Shown: positions 1 to 5,855 of the stretch, one piece after another
Layout of the letters: each line of letters begins with the position of its first letter
How positions within the stretch are numbered: the first letter of the stretch is position 1
NCBI GenBank assembly: GCA_030606095.1
Contig: JAUWHC010000107.1
Coordinates: 1-7,720 of the forward strand
DNA length: 7,720 nucleotides
Origin: Promethearchaeota archaeon
GTDB taxonomy: Archaea; Asgardarchaeota; Lokiarchaeia; Sigyniarchaeales; SOKP01
Direction: 5' to 3'
Program-made: the position numbers and the translations under genes
Notes under the pieces: model-generated
What the model was told of the DNA's origin: nothing
Database searches by the model: none
What the model saw: only the letters and a program-made list of their open reading frames with translations

Positions 1-194
1 ATGTTCATAATAAAACTAATGGAATCAGGAAACCACGGTGCTGCAATTCCAATCCAGGAAAGTCCTACAAGAACGTAAAGCCTCGATTTATATTGAAAAA
101 ATTTAGATAGTATTGAAAAACCAATTATTAACGAGATTATCACAAAGATTAAACTGAAACTCCCTTGTAAGTAATCTACAAGTTCTAATGCCAA
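1..194 (-). CDS. N-terminus of an unidentified multi-spanning membrane protein (partial)
   Basis: This is the first 64 codons of a gene that runs off the left edge, so its C-terminus is not visible. The chosen start is a TTG at 192..194 because GGAG lies 6 bases upstream of it on the minus strand, a good Shine-Dalgarno match; a second in-frame TTG lies 4 codons further upstream. The peptide begins MALELVDYLQGSFSLIF. It has a first hydrophobic helix at about residues 11-29, a basic turn around SKFFQYKSR, and a second hydrophobic stretch (LYVLVGLSWIGIAAPWFP) near residues 40-57. Alternating hydrophobic helices with a short basic loop indicate an integral membrane protein. An APWFPD motif ends the second helix. 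I cannot assign a family or function. It lies 134 bases downstream of the longin-like gene in the same direction and has its own TATA-like box. Confidence 0.7.
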   Translation of the reverse strand, partial: MALELVDYLQGSFSLIFVIISLIIGFSILSKFFQYKSRLYVLVGLSWIGIAAPWFPDSISFIMN

Positions 195-203
195 AATTAT
201 CTC

Positions 204-255
204 CAAAATTTGATTTTTATGAAAAATTAAAGGTGATCAATCAAAATTTGATTTT
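204..255. repeat. Direct repeat CAAAATTTGATTTT, two copies, with a palindromic core
   Basis: The 14-base string CAAAATTTGATTTT occurs at 204..217 and again at 242..255, 38 bases apart start to start. The second copy is embedded in the palindrome ATCAAA-A-TTTGAT at 240..252. Both lie between the TATA box (257..276) and the start codon at 194, where a repressor could bind. Chance similarity in AT-rich DNA is possible. Confidence 0.4.
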
Positions 256-256
256 A

Positions 257-276
257 ATATTTATAAAGGTTTTTCG
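257..276 (-). promoter_or_regulatory. Archaeal BRE/TATA promoter of the left-edge membrane protein
   Basis: On the minus strand the sequence reads CGAAAAACCTTTATAAAT: a purine-rich BRE-like stretch followed directly by TTTATAAAT. The TATA centre is about 69 bases upstream of the TTG start at 194. That predicts a leader of roughly 40-45 bases, consistent with this gene having a Shine-Dalgarno site. This is the best-looking archaeal promoter in the window. Confidence 0.5.
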
Positions 277-328
277 AACTTATCTTTGTGATATGTTTTA
301 GGATAACAAAGAATTAGAATTAACATAA

Positions 329-1399
329 TTAAATTAAATTATAATCTAAAATTGACGGTTGGCTGTTAAGCTGGTTAATTAACAACTTTAAATGAAATAA
401 GTATTGATCCAAAGAAATTTCATCCTTCTGATACCTTTCTACTAATAACTGAATAATATAGTAGGGTGTAAATTTAATAAATCGTATATCTGAAAAAAGG
501 TACACGTTCCCTTTTGCTTCGAATATGAACTTTTTTTCCAATAATTCTTCAAATAGTTCTTCTTTATTACTTAAAATATTGATGCTTTCATTTACAGTTA
601 GTTCCTTCTTTCTTAGAGCTTTTATTAAGTTATACACGTCCCTATCAATTAGAAAATTAATAATTTCCTTATTTTCAATTTCTTGACTACAATTATAATT
701 AGAAAATAATTTTACAAATTCTTTTTTATATTTTTTCAATAGTTTTTCATCTGCCATCGGGTAATTTCCCTTTTTGGGAGGTACTCTAGTATAAGATAAA
801 TCTTTAATTAAAAAATAGCATTCTTTACTTCCTGAAATGGTTTTTTTTAAAATTAATTTTTCTCGAATGAAAGATATCAACAATAAATCAATATTGACCG
901 TCGAAAAACCGTAATCTTGCCGGAGAGTTTCGGCTAATTCTGCTTTAGAAATTACGCCATTTCGCAGAATTTGTAATATGGTATATTTTATTTTTTCTTG
1001 AAAAAAATTAATTAAATCTTCTCCTTCAATTTTATTATAGTTCTTTATCGTATTAAATGCTTCAGAGATGGTTCTCGTAATTTTATTCGTGTTTATAAGT
1101 TCTAATAAGTTTTTAGTAATAATTGCTAATATGTCTGAAGAAATTATCTCGCTAACTTTACTTTTGGACATGAAAAATAAACACAAAAAATAAATTTCTC
1201 CTTCGTACTCTTGTATAACAGAAATAATATTACTATCTTTATCTTCAAGTTCAATTAGTGCGTCCTCCTTATTTAATTCGTGTTGAGCCCAAATTTTCAG
1301 GAAAATGTCCTTCGAAGGATACGCTCCTTCAGGAGGGTATTGTATTATTGGTATCGGCCCTGTGCTTTTATTCCAATGAACAATAATTAATCGTTCCAT
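329..1399 (-). CDS. Longin-like plus winged-helix protein of Asgard type
   Basis: This is a soluble 356-aa protein starting at ATG 1397..1399. Residues 1-120 look like a longin/roadblock-type fold: a first strand LIIVHWN, then GPIPIIQYPPE (14-24), a helix around DIFLKIWAQHEL (31-42), a hairpin (58-77, ISVIQEYEGEIYFLCLFF), then long helices at 82-121. Longin-like platforms act in small-GTPase regulation and vesicle traffic in eukaryotes and are abundant in Asgard archaea. Residues 134-200 resemble a winged helix (ILRNGVISKAELAETLR, then a predicted recognition helix TVNIDLLLISFIREKLI and a wing KKTISGSKECYFLIKD). Residues 250-305 look like a second one (DVYNLIKALRKKELTVNESINIL, EELFEELLEKKFIFE, NVYLF). 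A tail of about 50 residues is helical. No membrane segments or catalytic motifs are seen. It may be a DNA-binding regulator or a protein-interaction adaptor; the domain calls are by eye. I recall similar N-termini in Lokiarchaeal proteins but no named gene. Confidence 0.85.
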   Translation of the reverse strand: MERLIIVHWNKSTGPIPIIQYPPEGAYPSKDIFLKIWAQHELNKEDALIELEDKDSNIISVIQEYEGEIYFLCLFFMSKSKVSEIISSDILAIITKNLLELINTNKITRTISEAFNTIKNYNKIEGEDLINFFQEKIKYTILQILRNGVISKAELAETLRQDYGFSTVNIDLLLISFIREKLILKKTISGSKECYFLIKDLSYTRVPPKKGNYPMADEKLLKKYKKEFVKLFSNYNCSQEIENKEIINFLIDRDVYNLIKALRKKELTVNESINILSNKEELFEELLEKKFIFEAKGNVYLFSDIRFIKFTPYYIIQLLVERYQKDEISLDQYLFHLKLLINQLNSQPSILDYNLI

Positions 1400-1415
1400 T
1401 TTAGTGAGTTGTTAA

Positions 1416-1425
1416 ATTATAATAT
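1416..1425 (-). promoter_or_regulatory. TATA-like box for the longin-like gene
   Basis: On the minus strand ATATTATAAT is centred about 21 bases upstream of the ATG at 1399, and no Shine-Dalgarno sequence lies between them (CAACTCACTAAA). This spacing would give a leaderless or nearly leaderless mRNA. A small palindrome, ATCAA-A-TTGAT (1428..1438), sits just upstream of the box, where a BRE or activator site could lie. Confidence 0.35.
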
Positions 1426-1524
1426 AGATCAAATTGATTTCTAATGCAGAAAATTGTTAATTTATATAATAAAATAGGCAAATTCAATATAAATTCTATT
1501 GCCAAAAATTGTATGAAAATTTAC

Positions 1525-1531
1525 AAAAAAA
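1525..1531 (-). terminator. T7 tract after the 83-aa gene
   Basis: The minus strand has seven consecutive T residues starting 10 bases after the stop codon at 1541. Archaeal RNA polymerase terminates at such U-tracts. A further T-rich segment (ATTTTTGGC) follows. Confidence 0.4.
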
Positions 1532-1540
1532 TAATCTAAC

Positions 1541-1792
1541 CTAAAAAAGACCAATATATTTTTTCTCAATAGCTTCTACGGTTTCTAGCAATAACTCGTT
1601 CATTTTTTCATTATCAGAAGGATTTTCGCTCTCAATAAAGTTTTTTATAATCTGATGAGCAAGCTCTTTGTCTTTTTGATTATATTTATGTTGTCTAAAC
1701 TTAAATAAATAGTAAAATTCTTCTTTTAACCAATTTAATTTTTGAATTAAAATATCTTCTAAAATATCATTATAATCCCCGTATAAAAACAT
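1541..1792 (-). CDS. Small acidic helical protein, unidentified (83 aa)
   Basis: The gene starts at ATG 1790..1792. A GGGG Shine-Dalgarno-like element lies 6 bases upstream and a TATA-like box about 48 bases upstream. The product is soluble and looks almost entirely helical: an N-terminal helix rich in leucine and isoleucine (YNDILEDILIQKLNWLKEEF), a basic aromatic segment (YYLFKFRQHKYNQK), a helix ELAHQIIKNFIE, and a C-terminal helix around EKMNELLLETVEAIEKKY. There is no zinc-finger cysteine pattern, signal peptide or membrane helix. It could be a small interaction partner or regulator, but I recognise no family. Both flanking genes point the same way, and a T-tract follows the stop, so it probably forms its own transcription unit. 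Coding potential is supported by the amphipathic pattern, the start signals and the T-tract. Confidence 0.6.
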   Translation of the reverse strand: MFLYGDYNDILEDILIQKLNWLKEEFYYLFKFRQHKYNQKDKELAHQIIKNFIESENPSDNEKMNELLLETVEAIEKKYIGLF

Positions 1793-1831
1793 TTAGAACC
1801 CCTTCTTTTCGATTAAATTCATATTTGATTT

Positions 1832-1847
1832 GATTATAATTATAGTA
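1832..1847 (-). promoter_or_regulatory. TATA-like promoter region of the 83-aa gene
   Basis: The minus strand reads TACTATAATTATAATC, centred about 48 bases before the ATG at 1792. A start site some 25 bases downstream would leave a leader of about 20 bases that includes the GGGG ribosome-binding element. Confidence 0.35.
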
Positions 1848-1887
1848 GGGTGTATCCTTAAATAATTTTGCAATGAATTTTCTATTT

Positions 1888-1904
1888 GATTTATTAAATA
1901 AATC
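1888..1904. promoter_or_regulatory. Perfect 17-bp palindrome GATTTATT-A-AATAAATC
   Basis: Two 8-base arms are exact reverse complements around a single central base. The palindrome lies about 40 bases upstream of the TATA-like box of the 83-aa gene, in the spacer after the 61-aa gene. The size and symmetry suit a dimeric winged-helix or other HTH regulator, but AT-rich spacers also produce such palindromes by chance. Confidence 0.35.
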
Positions 1905-1914
1905 TTAAAACGTT

Positions 1915-1942
1915 TAACTAACAACCAATTTTTTGTTAATTA
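1915..1942 (-). terminator. 10-bp hairpin downstream of the 61-aa gene
   Basis: The arms TAACTAACAA (1915..1924) and TTGTTAATTA (1933..1942) flank an 8-base loop. In minus-strand RNA the one mismatch becomes a G-U pair, so all ten positions pair, whereas plus-strand RNA would carry a C-A mismatch. The hairpin begins 21 bases after the stop codon at 1964, which suits a 3' end or processing structure for that transcript. A T-tract directly after it is missing, so intrinsic termination is uncertain. Confidence 0.35.
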
Positions 1943-1963
1943 CCTATAGTTAAATGATCCTAC

Positions 1964-2149
1964 TTAGATATCGCTCTTTCTAAAGTGGAATCTTGTTAAT
2001 GTTTTAGAAAGTTCCCAAAGAGATTGGATATTATTAGAATTGATCACTTGATTAAGTTCTTTGTATAATTTTGATAGGGATGGTTGACTATCTGTAAATT
2101 TCTCGCTTTTCTTATTTCCTAGTATTTCATCGTTGTGCATACCAAACAT
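1964..2149 (-). CDS. Possible small orphan protein (61 aa)
   Basis: This short reading frame starts at ATG 2147..2149, with an alternative ATG three codons later. The first 25 residues are polar and probably disordered (NDEILGNKKSEKFTDSQPS). The rest forms amphipathic helical sequence (LSKLYKELNQVI, then NIQSLWELSKTLTRFHF) and ends in a basic tail (RKSDI). There is no membrane segment or recognisable motif. No Shine-Dalgarno site precedes either ATG, but a TATA-like ATATTATTT lies about 29 bases upstream, the distance expected for a leaderless mRNA. A minus-strand hairpin follows the stop. The frame fills the space between two co-directional genes, so it may be real, but at this length and base composition a chance frame cannot be excluded. 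Confidence 0.45.
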   Translation of the reverse strand: MFGMHNDEILGNKKSEKFTDSQPSLSKLYKELNQVINSNNIQSLWELSKTLTRFHFRKSDI

Positions 2150-2173
2150 TCAAATTTCAAAAATTAAAAACAG

Positions 2174-2183
2174 AAATAATATC
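2174..2183 (-). promoter_or_regulatory. TATA-like box for the 61-aa gene
   Basis: On the minus strand GATATTATTT is centred about 29 bases before the ATG at 2149, with no ribosome-binding site in between. This matches the layout of a leaderless archaeal transcript. Confidence 0.3.
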
Positions 2184-2214
2184 AAAATAACATACCTAGC
2201 TTCATTAATCTCGG

Positions 2215-2228
2215 AAAAAAAAAGAAAA
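2215..2228 (-). terminator. T-tract directly after the alpha/beta hydrolase
   Basis: The minus-strand stop codon is followed at once by TTTTCTTTTTTTTT, four T then nine T. This is a strong archaeal-type termination signal and marks the end of the two-gene unit formed with the small membrane protein at 3511..3963. Confidence 0.6.
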
Positions 2229-3518
2229 TTATTGTTCTAAGTAAAGAAATCTTTCTAGATAGTAAACCCAGACCTGCGAAAAAGTATTACCTACGATAAG
2301 ATCGCTAGCATGTGCTGCAAATGGAAAAGTCAAGAGCATACAGTCTACTCCGTTGGTATTTAATGCGCTTTTTATCGTCTCAGCATTTATTAATGGGACC
2401 AAATCATCTCTTAAACCTTGGAAAATTATAGCGGGGGGATCGGTCGCATCGGCTAAATTACTAGGAGTAAATTTTTCGAACGCTATAGGGTTTGATAGTG
2501 GGTCCCCAGGGATTAATCTTGATAAGGGTTCGTGCGTAAAATAGAGATCAGCGAAATTTGGAGGGTAAATTGGGATAATTCCTTTTATATTTAAAGCGTT
2601 ACTGAAGTTTCCAGCAAAATATGGGTCGTTGTATCCTAACCCTATGACACCTGTCAAATGAGCGCCAGCAGATCCGCCCATGATAAAAACAGAGTCTAAA
2701 TTCCCGTTATAAGTGCTTGCAAATGTTTCTTCTAACTGCTTAGTAAAGTTTCCTATTTGGTAAACCATATCGTGTAAAGTTAAATTCCCTCTAACGTGAT
2801 CTGGAGTAGGATTAAAAGAAGAACCTTTAGTATCTAACAGACCGTATTGAATATCGAACACTACATAGCCTTGAGCAGCAAGATACTTATTGAGTACTAA
2901 TACATTTCCTAAGCTTTTGTCGCCAAATTGCCAACTTCCTCCGTGAATTTTAATAATTATGCTGTTGTTTCCAGGTAATTGTCTCGTTGTAGATTTGGGA
3001 TAATATACATCGAAATAGAGCTGGAACCCATCGTTGTCGTAATATTTTATATCAGTCTCTACATTGCAATCTCTATGTGAAAACCCTAAGAAGTAATTAT
3101 AAAGGTTAAATTGAATAGGTAAAAAATAAGAATCTACGCTTGAGGGTATCTGTGCTCTCCAATCTTCGCCGTAAGCAACATTGAATTCATTTTCCGCAGT
3201 TTGAATTGAAATTGGCGTAGCTATTAATGGTAAGGCGTTAAGAAAGGTTAACACTAATCCAAAAACTAATATGCATTTTTTCACTAGACTTCTTCTTTTG
3301 ATTGTAGGGATTAGTTTTACCAAAAGTATCGTTGTAATAAGATATAAAAACATTAGAAAACCAGAAATCTGAGTTATAAAAAATGACAAAGAACTCGATA
3401 TCTCACCTTCAATTGGAATAAGTAATACGATTGTAAAGTAAATTCCAATGAAAAAGGTTAAAAAACTCAGAATTACAAGTAACAGTTTTATAGATTTCAG
3501 TAAGGTCTGTTTATTCAA
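2229..3518 (-). CDS. Membrane-anchored alpha/beta hydrolase, esterase/lipase of the HGG type
   Basis: Numbering is from a TTG at 3516..3518, chosen because AGAGGTG (3528..3534) lies 9 bases upstream; the frame stays open to a TTG at 3542, which would add 8 residues. Length is 429 aa. Three hydrophobic helices come first (about 9-34, 44-70 and 81-103). The basic segments before helix 1 and between helices 2 and 3 (KRRSLVKK) put the N-terminus inside and the catalytic domain outside the membrane. The hydrolase domain (about 155-429) shows the oxyanion motif HGG (192-194), the nucleophile elbow GGSAG (Ser283), the acid Asp371 in GLRDD and His403 in AAHASD. This is a complete triad of the COG0657/BD-FAE-like esterase family, which hydrolyses carboxylic esters; the substrate is unknown. 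Four N-x-S/T sequons (N184, N245, N257, N304) fit an exposed glycoprotein. The start overlaps the end of the upstream gene, so the two are probably translationally coupled. Confidence 0.9.
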   Translation of the reverse strand: MNKQTLLKSIKLLLVILSFLTFFIGIYFTIVLLIPIEGEISSSLSFFITQISGFLMFLYLITTILLVKLIPTIKRRSLVKKCILVFGLVLTFLNALPLIATPISIQTAENEFNVAYGEDWRAQIPSSVDSYFLPIQFNLYNYFLGFSHRDCNVETDIKYYDNDGFQLYFDVYYPKSTTRQLPGNNSIIIKIHGGSWQFGDKSLGNVLVLNKYLAAQGYVVFDIQYGLLDTKGSSFNPTPDHVRGNLTLHDMVYQIGNFTKQLEETFASTYNGNLDSVFIMGGSAGAHLTGVIGLGYNDPYFAGNFSNALNIKGIIPIYPPNFADLYFTHEPLSRLIPGDPLSNPIAFEKFTPSNLADATDPPAIIFQGLRDDLVPLINAETIKSALNTNGVDCMLLTFPFAAHASDLIVGNTFSQVWVYYLERFLYLEQ

Positions 3519-3963
3519 ATTTCCATACACCTCTACTATCAATGTTTAAAAATGTAGTGAGAGCAAGCTGTAAACTAATCATTTCGATTCCAAAAAACCC
3601 AGTAATAATCATGAGAAAAGCTATAACGAAAAGAAGTCCATCTAAAATGAATGCCGTAAGAATAACGCCCCATAAAATCAATAACACTCCGATTATGAAT
3701 AAAACTATGTTGTAATAAGTTAATCTATTAAGTTTTTTTCCTATTACGGTAGATTTATTAAGATAGGAATCGTCTATAAGAAGAATTAGGATATTGAGGA
3801 GCCAGGACGCGATTAATATAACTCCAAATATATCAAATATGAAAGAATTAACTGGAAAAGAGAAATACATGATTCCAAAAGCACAGCTTAGAATATGCAA
3901 AAAGATACCTAATTGGCTAAGGCTTTTCGCTAATTTTTTAGGAATATTGCCTTTTTCTAACAT
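3511..3963 (-). CDS. Small four-helix membrane protein paired with the hydrolase
   Basis: This 150-aa protein starts at ATG 3961..3963. The N-terminus is basic (LEKGNIPKKLAKS). Four hydrophobic segments follow at about 17-36, 41-63, 83-106 and 108-134, with a short polar loop DDSYLNKSTVIGKKLNR (64-80) between helices 2 and 3. The C-terminus is short and polar (DSRGVWKFE). By the positive-inside rule both termini and the central basic loop lie in the cytoplasm. There are no catalytic or metal-binding motifs and I recognise no family. Its last codons overlap the start of the downstream alpha/beta hydrolase, by 8 bases with the preferred hydrolase start or 32 with the upstream one. They are probably one operon whose products may work together at the membrane. 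No Shine-Dalgarno sequence precedes the ATG. Confidence 0.75.
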   Translation of the reverse strand: MLEKGNIPKKLAKSLSQLGIFLHILSCAFGIMYFSFPVNSFIFDIFGVILIASWLLNILILLIDDSYLNKSTVIGKKLNRLTYYNIVLFIIGVLLILWGVILTAFILDGLLFVIAFLMIITGFFGIEMISLQLALTTFLNIDSRGVWKFE

Positions 3964-4022
3964 TTATTTCAAGTTTTTTTTTTAATTTCAATTAAAACTA
4001 CTTTTGCTTTAATCACTAATAA

Positions 4023-4034
4023 AACTTTATAATG
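4023..4034 (-). promoter_or_regulatory. TATA-like promoter of the membrane protein/hydrolase pair
   Basis: In the 128-base gap before the ATG at 3963 the minus strand reads CATTATAAAGTT, preceded by the purine-containing CTTAT. The box centre is about 65 bases upstream of the start. A second box-like stretch (GTATATAATGA) lies about 30 bases further upstream, so the exact promoter is uncertain. Confidence 0.35.
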
Positions 4035-4091
4035 ATAAGAAAAAAGAAATAATTCATTATATACTGATTAAATTTATTCTGAGTTAGTAGC

Positions 4092-4937
4092 TTAATCATT
4101 TTTCTGTGATTTCTTCTTTTCATAATGCATGCTTGTAATATAATAAGCAATGAACATTACAACGAGAATGCCTAAAATTATTAATACCACATTATTAAAA
4201 TAGAAAGATAAATCCTCAATTACTTGAAAATCTAAGGCACCAAGATTAATTGGAGGAGTTAAACCTTGAGATTCGAGCAAAAAGGAACCTAGCCATGAAT
4301 AAAAGAATGCTCTGGGAATTGAACCGATAAGAGTACCTAAAGAATATTTCTTAACATCTATATCAACTAGCCCACTTGCATAAGATATAGGATCGAAGGC
4401 AACAAAAGGTAAAAATCTTGCTATAATTATTGCACCCATACCATATCTATGGATAAAATCATCAGCCATATCAATACCACTTTTTCCTACAAACTTCTCC
4501 GCCAGCGGGCGTCCCCCTTTCTTACTAATATAAAAACACAATAATGCTGCAGCCATTGATCCAATAACACCCATTATGCCCCCTATAATTACCCCCCATA
4601 TTATACCTGCCGCTATAAGAACGATTTCGGAGGGAATTGGGACTAAGAGACCTTGTATTGCCATTATTAACAAAAATAATAAAATCCCTAAAAATCCCAG
4701 AAGAAATATGGGATTAACGAACCATTCTACGACTAATGTCAATAATAATGTTTCGCCACCGCCTAAATAAATATACCAGAGCATCCATAATGAAACAACT
4801 ACTAATGCTACAAATAAGATAATATATAAGATGGTTTTAAAACTATACTGTGAAAAATTAAATAGATTTTTTATATATTTCTTTAATTTAAAAGAAAAGG
4901 AATCGTCATTTTTATTACGAATTTCTTCATTTTCCAT
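4092..4937 (-). CDS. DedA/VTT-domain (SNARE-associated) membrane protein, TVP38/TMEM64-like
   Basis: I start this at ATG 4935..4937, because AGTGAT sits about 9 bases upstream; an in-frame TTG three codons earlier abuts that element. Length is 281 aa. Residues 1-35 are charged and cytoplasmic. Hydrophobic segments lie at about 36-58, 64-97, 105-136, 170-190, 200-220 and 248-270. VTT-domain features are a re-entrant-type loop VPIPSEIVLIAAG (99-111), glycine-rich helix GGIMGVIGSMAAA, the cytoplasmic KKGGRP (139-144), the hallmark ARFLPFVAFDP (173-183), ASGL, and a closing IGSIPRAFF with Arg209. Family members translocate lipids: bacterial DedA proteins move polyprenyl phosphate or phosphatidylethanolamine, and eukaryotic VMP1/TMEM41B are scramblases. 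Substrate here is inferred only. It is divergently arranged with the GDPD and PAP2 genes. The C-terminus is lysine-rich (YEKKKSQKND). Confidence 0.9.
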   Translation of the reverse strand: MENEEIRNKNDDSFSFKLKKYIKNLFNFSQYSFKTILYIILFVALVVVSLWMLWYIYLGGGETLLLTLVVEWFVNPIFLLGFLGILLFLLIMAIQGLLVPIPSEIVLIAAGIIWGVIIGGIMGVIGSMAAALLCFYISKKGGRPLAEKFVGKSGIDMADDFIHRYGMGAIIIARFLPFVAFDPISYASGLVDIDVKKYSLGTLIGSIPRAFFYSWLGSFLLESQGLTPPINLGALDFQVIEDLSFYFNNVVLIILGILVVMFIAYYITSMHYEKKKSQKND

Positions 4938-5037
4938 ATTTATCAAATCACTTAATAACTTTTGATTAATATATGTAATTAAAATTTCTATAAAAATTTG
5001 TTTTTTGTTAATAATTCAAAGCAGAATCATAATAATT
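4938..5037. promoter_or_regulatory. Divergent promoter region between DedA-family and GDPD genes
   Basis: These 100 bases separate two genes transcribed away from each other. On the plus strand TATAAAAAT (4989..4997) is centred about 45 bases before the GDPD ATG at 5038. On the minus strand the same element reads TTTTTATAGAAA, and a second box CATATATTAA lies nearer, centred about 34 bases before the ATG at 4937. A shared AT box would couple the transcription of the two lipid-related genes; this is inference from position. Confidence 0.45.
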
Positions 5038-5772
5038 ATGAAAAAAACACAGATATTTGCTCACAGAGGAGGAATGGGCAATTGTATAGAAAATACAATT
5101 CCTTGCTTTAAAAATGCGGTAAAAATAGGAGTAAATATCGAAACCGATCTCCAACTTACAAAAGACAATAAGTTAGTCTGTTATCACGACCACTCTATAA
5201 AAATAGATTCTAAATGGTATAATATAAAAAAACTAACGTTGGTTGAGTTAAAAAATATCAAATTTAAGGATAACCGAGAAATTCCAACCACCATCGAAGT
5301 GTTTAATGCTTTGGAAAAATATGCTAACGATTTAAGGTATAGCTGCGATATTCGAGATTTAAAAACGGGATTAAAACTAATAGACATAGCTACAGAGTTC
5401 GATATTCTTGATAAAATTGAAATTACGGAAAGAAACTATAATACCTTGCTTAAGTTAAGAGAATACAATAAAAAAATAAAACTAGTCCATACTTTATCTG
5501 AAAGTATTACTAGTATTAATGACAATGTTGTAAATATCGAAAAATTAAAAGATTTAAAAATTGAAGCTATTAACATTAAAAGTTGGAGAGCTAATATCAA
5601 GAATTTAAAACAAATAATTGATTTTGGCTTTAAATGTTATGTGTGGGGGGTTAACAGCAAATCTCGCATGAAAAAAGTTTTAAGCTTAACTTATAATGGT
5701 GAGGTTGTAAGTGCTATTTACACAGATTACCCCGATATCCTCGTTAAATTGTGTAAAGAAATTTCTACTTAG
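5038..5772 (+). CDS. Glycerophosphodiester phosphodiesterase (GDPD family)
   Basis: The enzyme hydrolyses glycerophosphodiesters to glycerol phosphate plus the headgroup alcohol, in a metal-dependent TIM barrel. I start at ATG 5038, giving 244 aa; a TTG 11 codons upstream (5005) keeps the frame open but would add an unlikely RIIII tail before the conserved core. Visible motifs are FAHRGG with catalytic His9 and Arg10, ENT (18-20), the metal ligands Glu35 and Asp37 in IETDLQLT, and the second catalytic His50 in YHDH. IPTTIEVFNALE (82-93) matches the conserved segment before strand 3. CDIRD (103-107) stands where most members have the E-x-K strand, so the third metal ligand would be Asp104. The barrel closes with VWGVN (202-206) and TDYPD (229-233). 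There is no signal peptide, so it is probably cytoplasmic. The length matches the short GDPD class. Acting on ether-lipid headgroups is an inference. Confidence 0.92.
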   Translation: MKKTQIFAHRGGMGNCIENTIPCFKNAVKIGVNIETDLQLTKDNKLVCYHDHSIKIDSKWYNIKKLTLVELKNIKFKDNREIPTTIEVFNALEKYANDLRYSCDIRDLKTGLKLIDIATEFDILDKIEITERNYNTLLKLREYNKKIKLVHTLSESITSINDNVVNIEKLKDLKIEAINIKSWRANIKNLKQIIDFGFKCYVWGVNSKSRMKKVLSLTYNGEVVSAIYTDYPDILVKLCKEIST

Positions 5773-5855
5773 AAAATTAAGCTAAGAAAAAGAGAGATTA
5801 TAAAACAAAAAAGAAATAAATAAATTCTAACAATCAAATTCAGAATAATTAATTT

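Noticed and set aside
1475..1505. Inverted repeat GGCAA / TTGCC in the spacer downstream of the 83-aa gene
   Set aside because: The stem is only 5 bp with a 17-base loop and does not extend, so it is not distinguishable from background in this sequence.
457..1854. A shared 14-base string TATAGTAGGGTGTA at 457..470 (inside the longin-like gene) and 1841..1854 (upstream of the 83-aa gene), encoding a PYY-containing stretch in both places
   Set aside because: A duplicated gene fragment was considered. The flanking translations do not align beyond a few residues and the second copy sits in a frame of only about 43 codons without a good start. Chance is the simpler reading.
2353..2544. Plus-strand open frame of 63 codons inside the alpha/beta hydrolase
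   Set aside because: It lies wholly opposite a strongly supported catalytic domain and has no start signal or family resemblance, so it is a shadow frame.
4938..5037. Possible attachment site, riboswitch or small RNA in the divergent spacer
   Set aside because: No long repeats, conserved structured motif or GC-rich stem is visible; the content is explained by AT-rich promoter elements.
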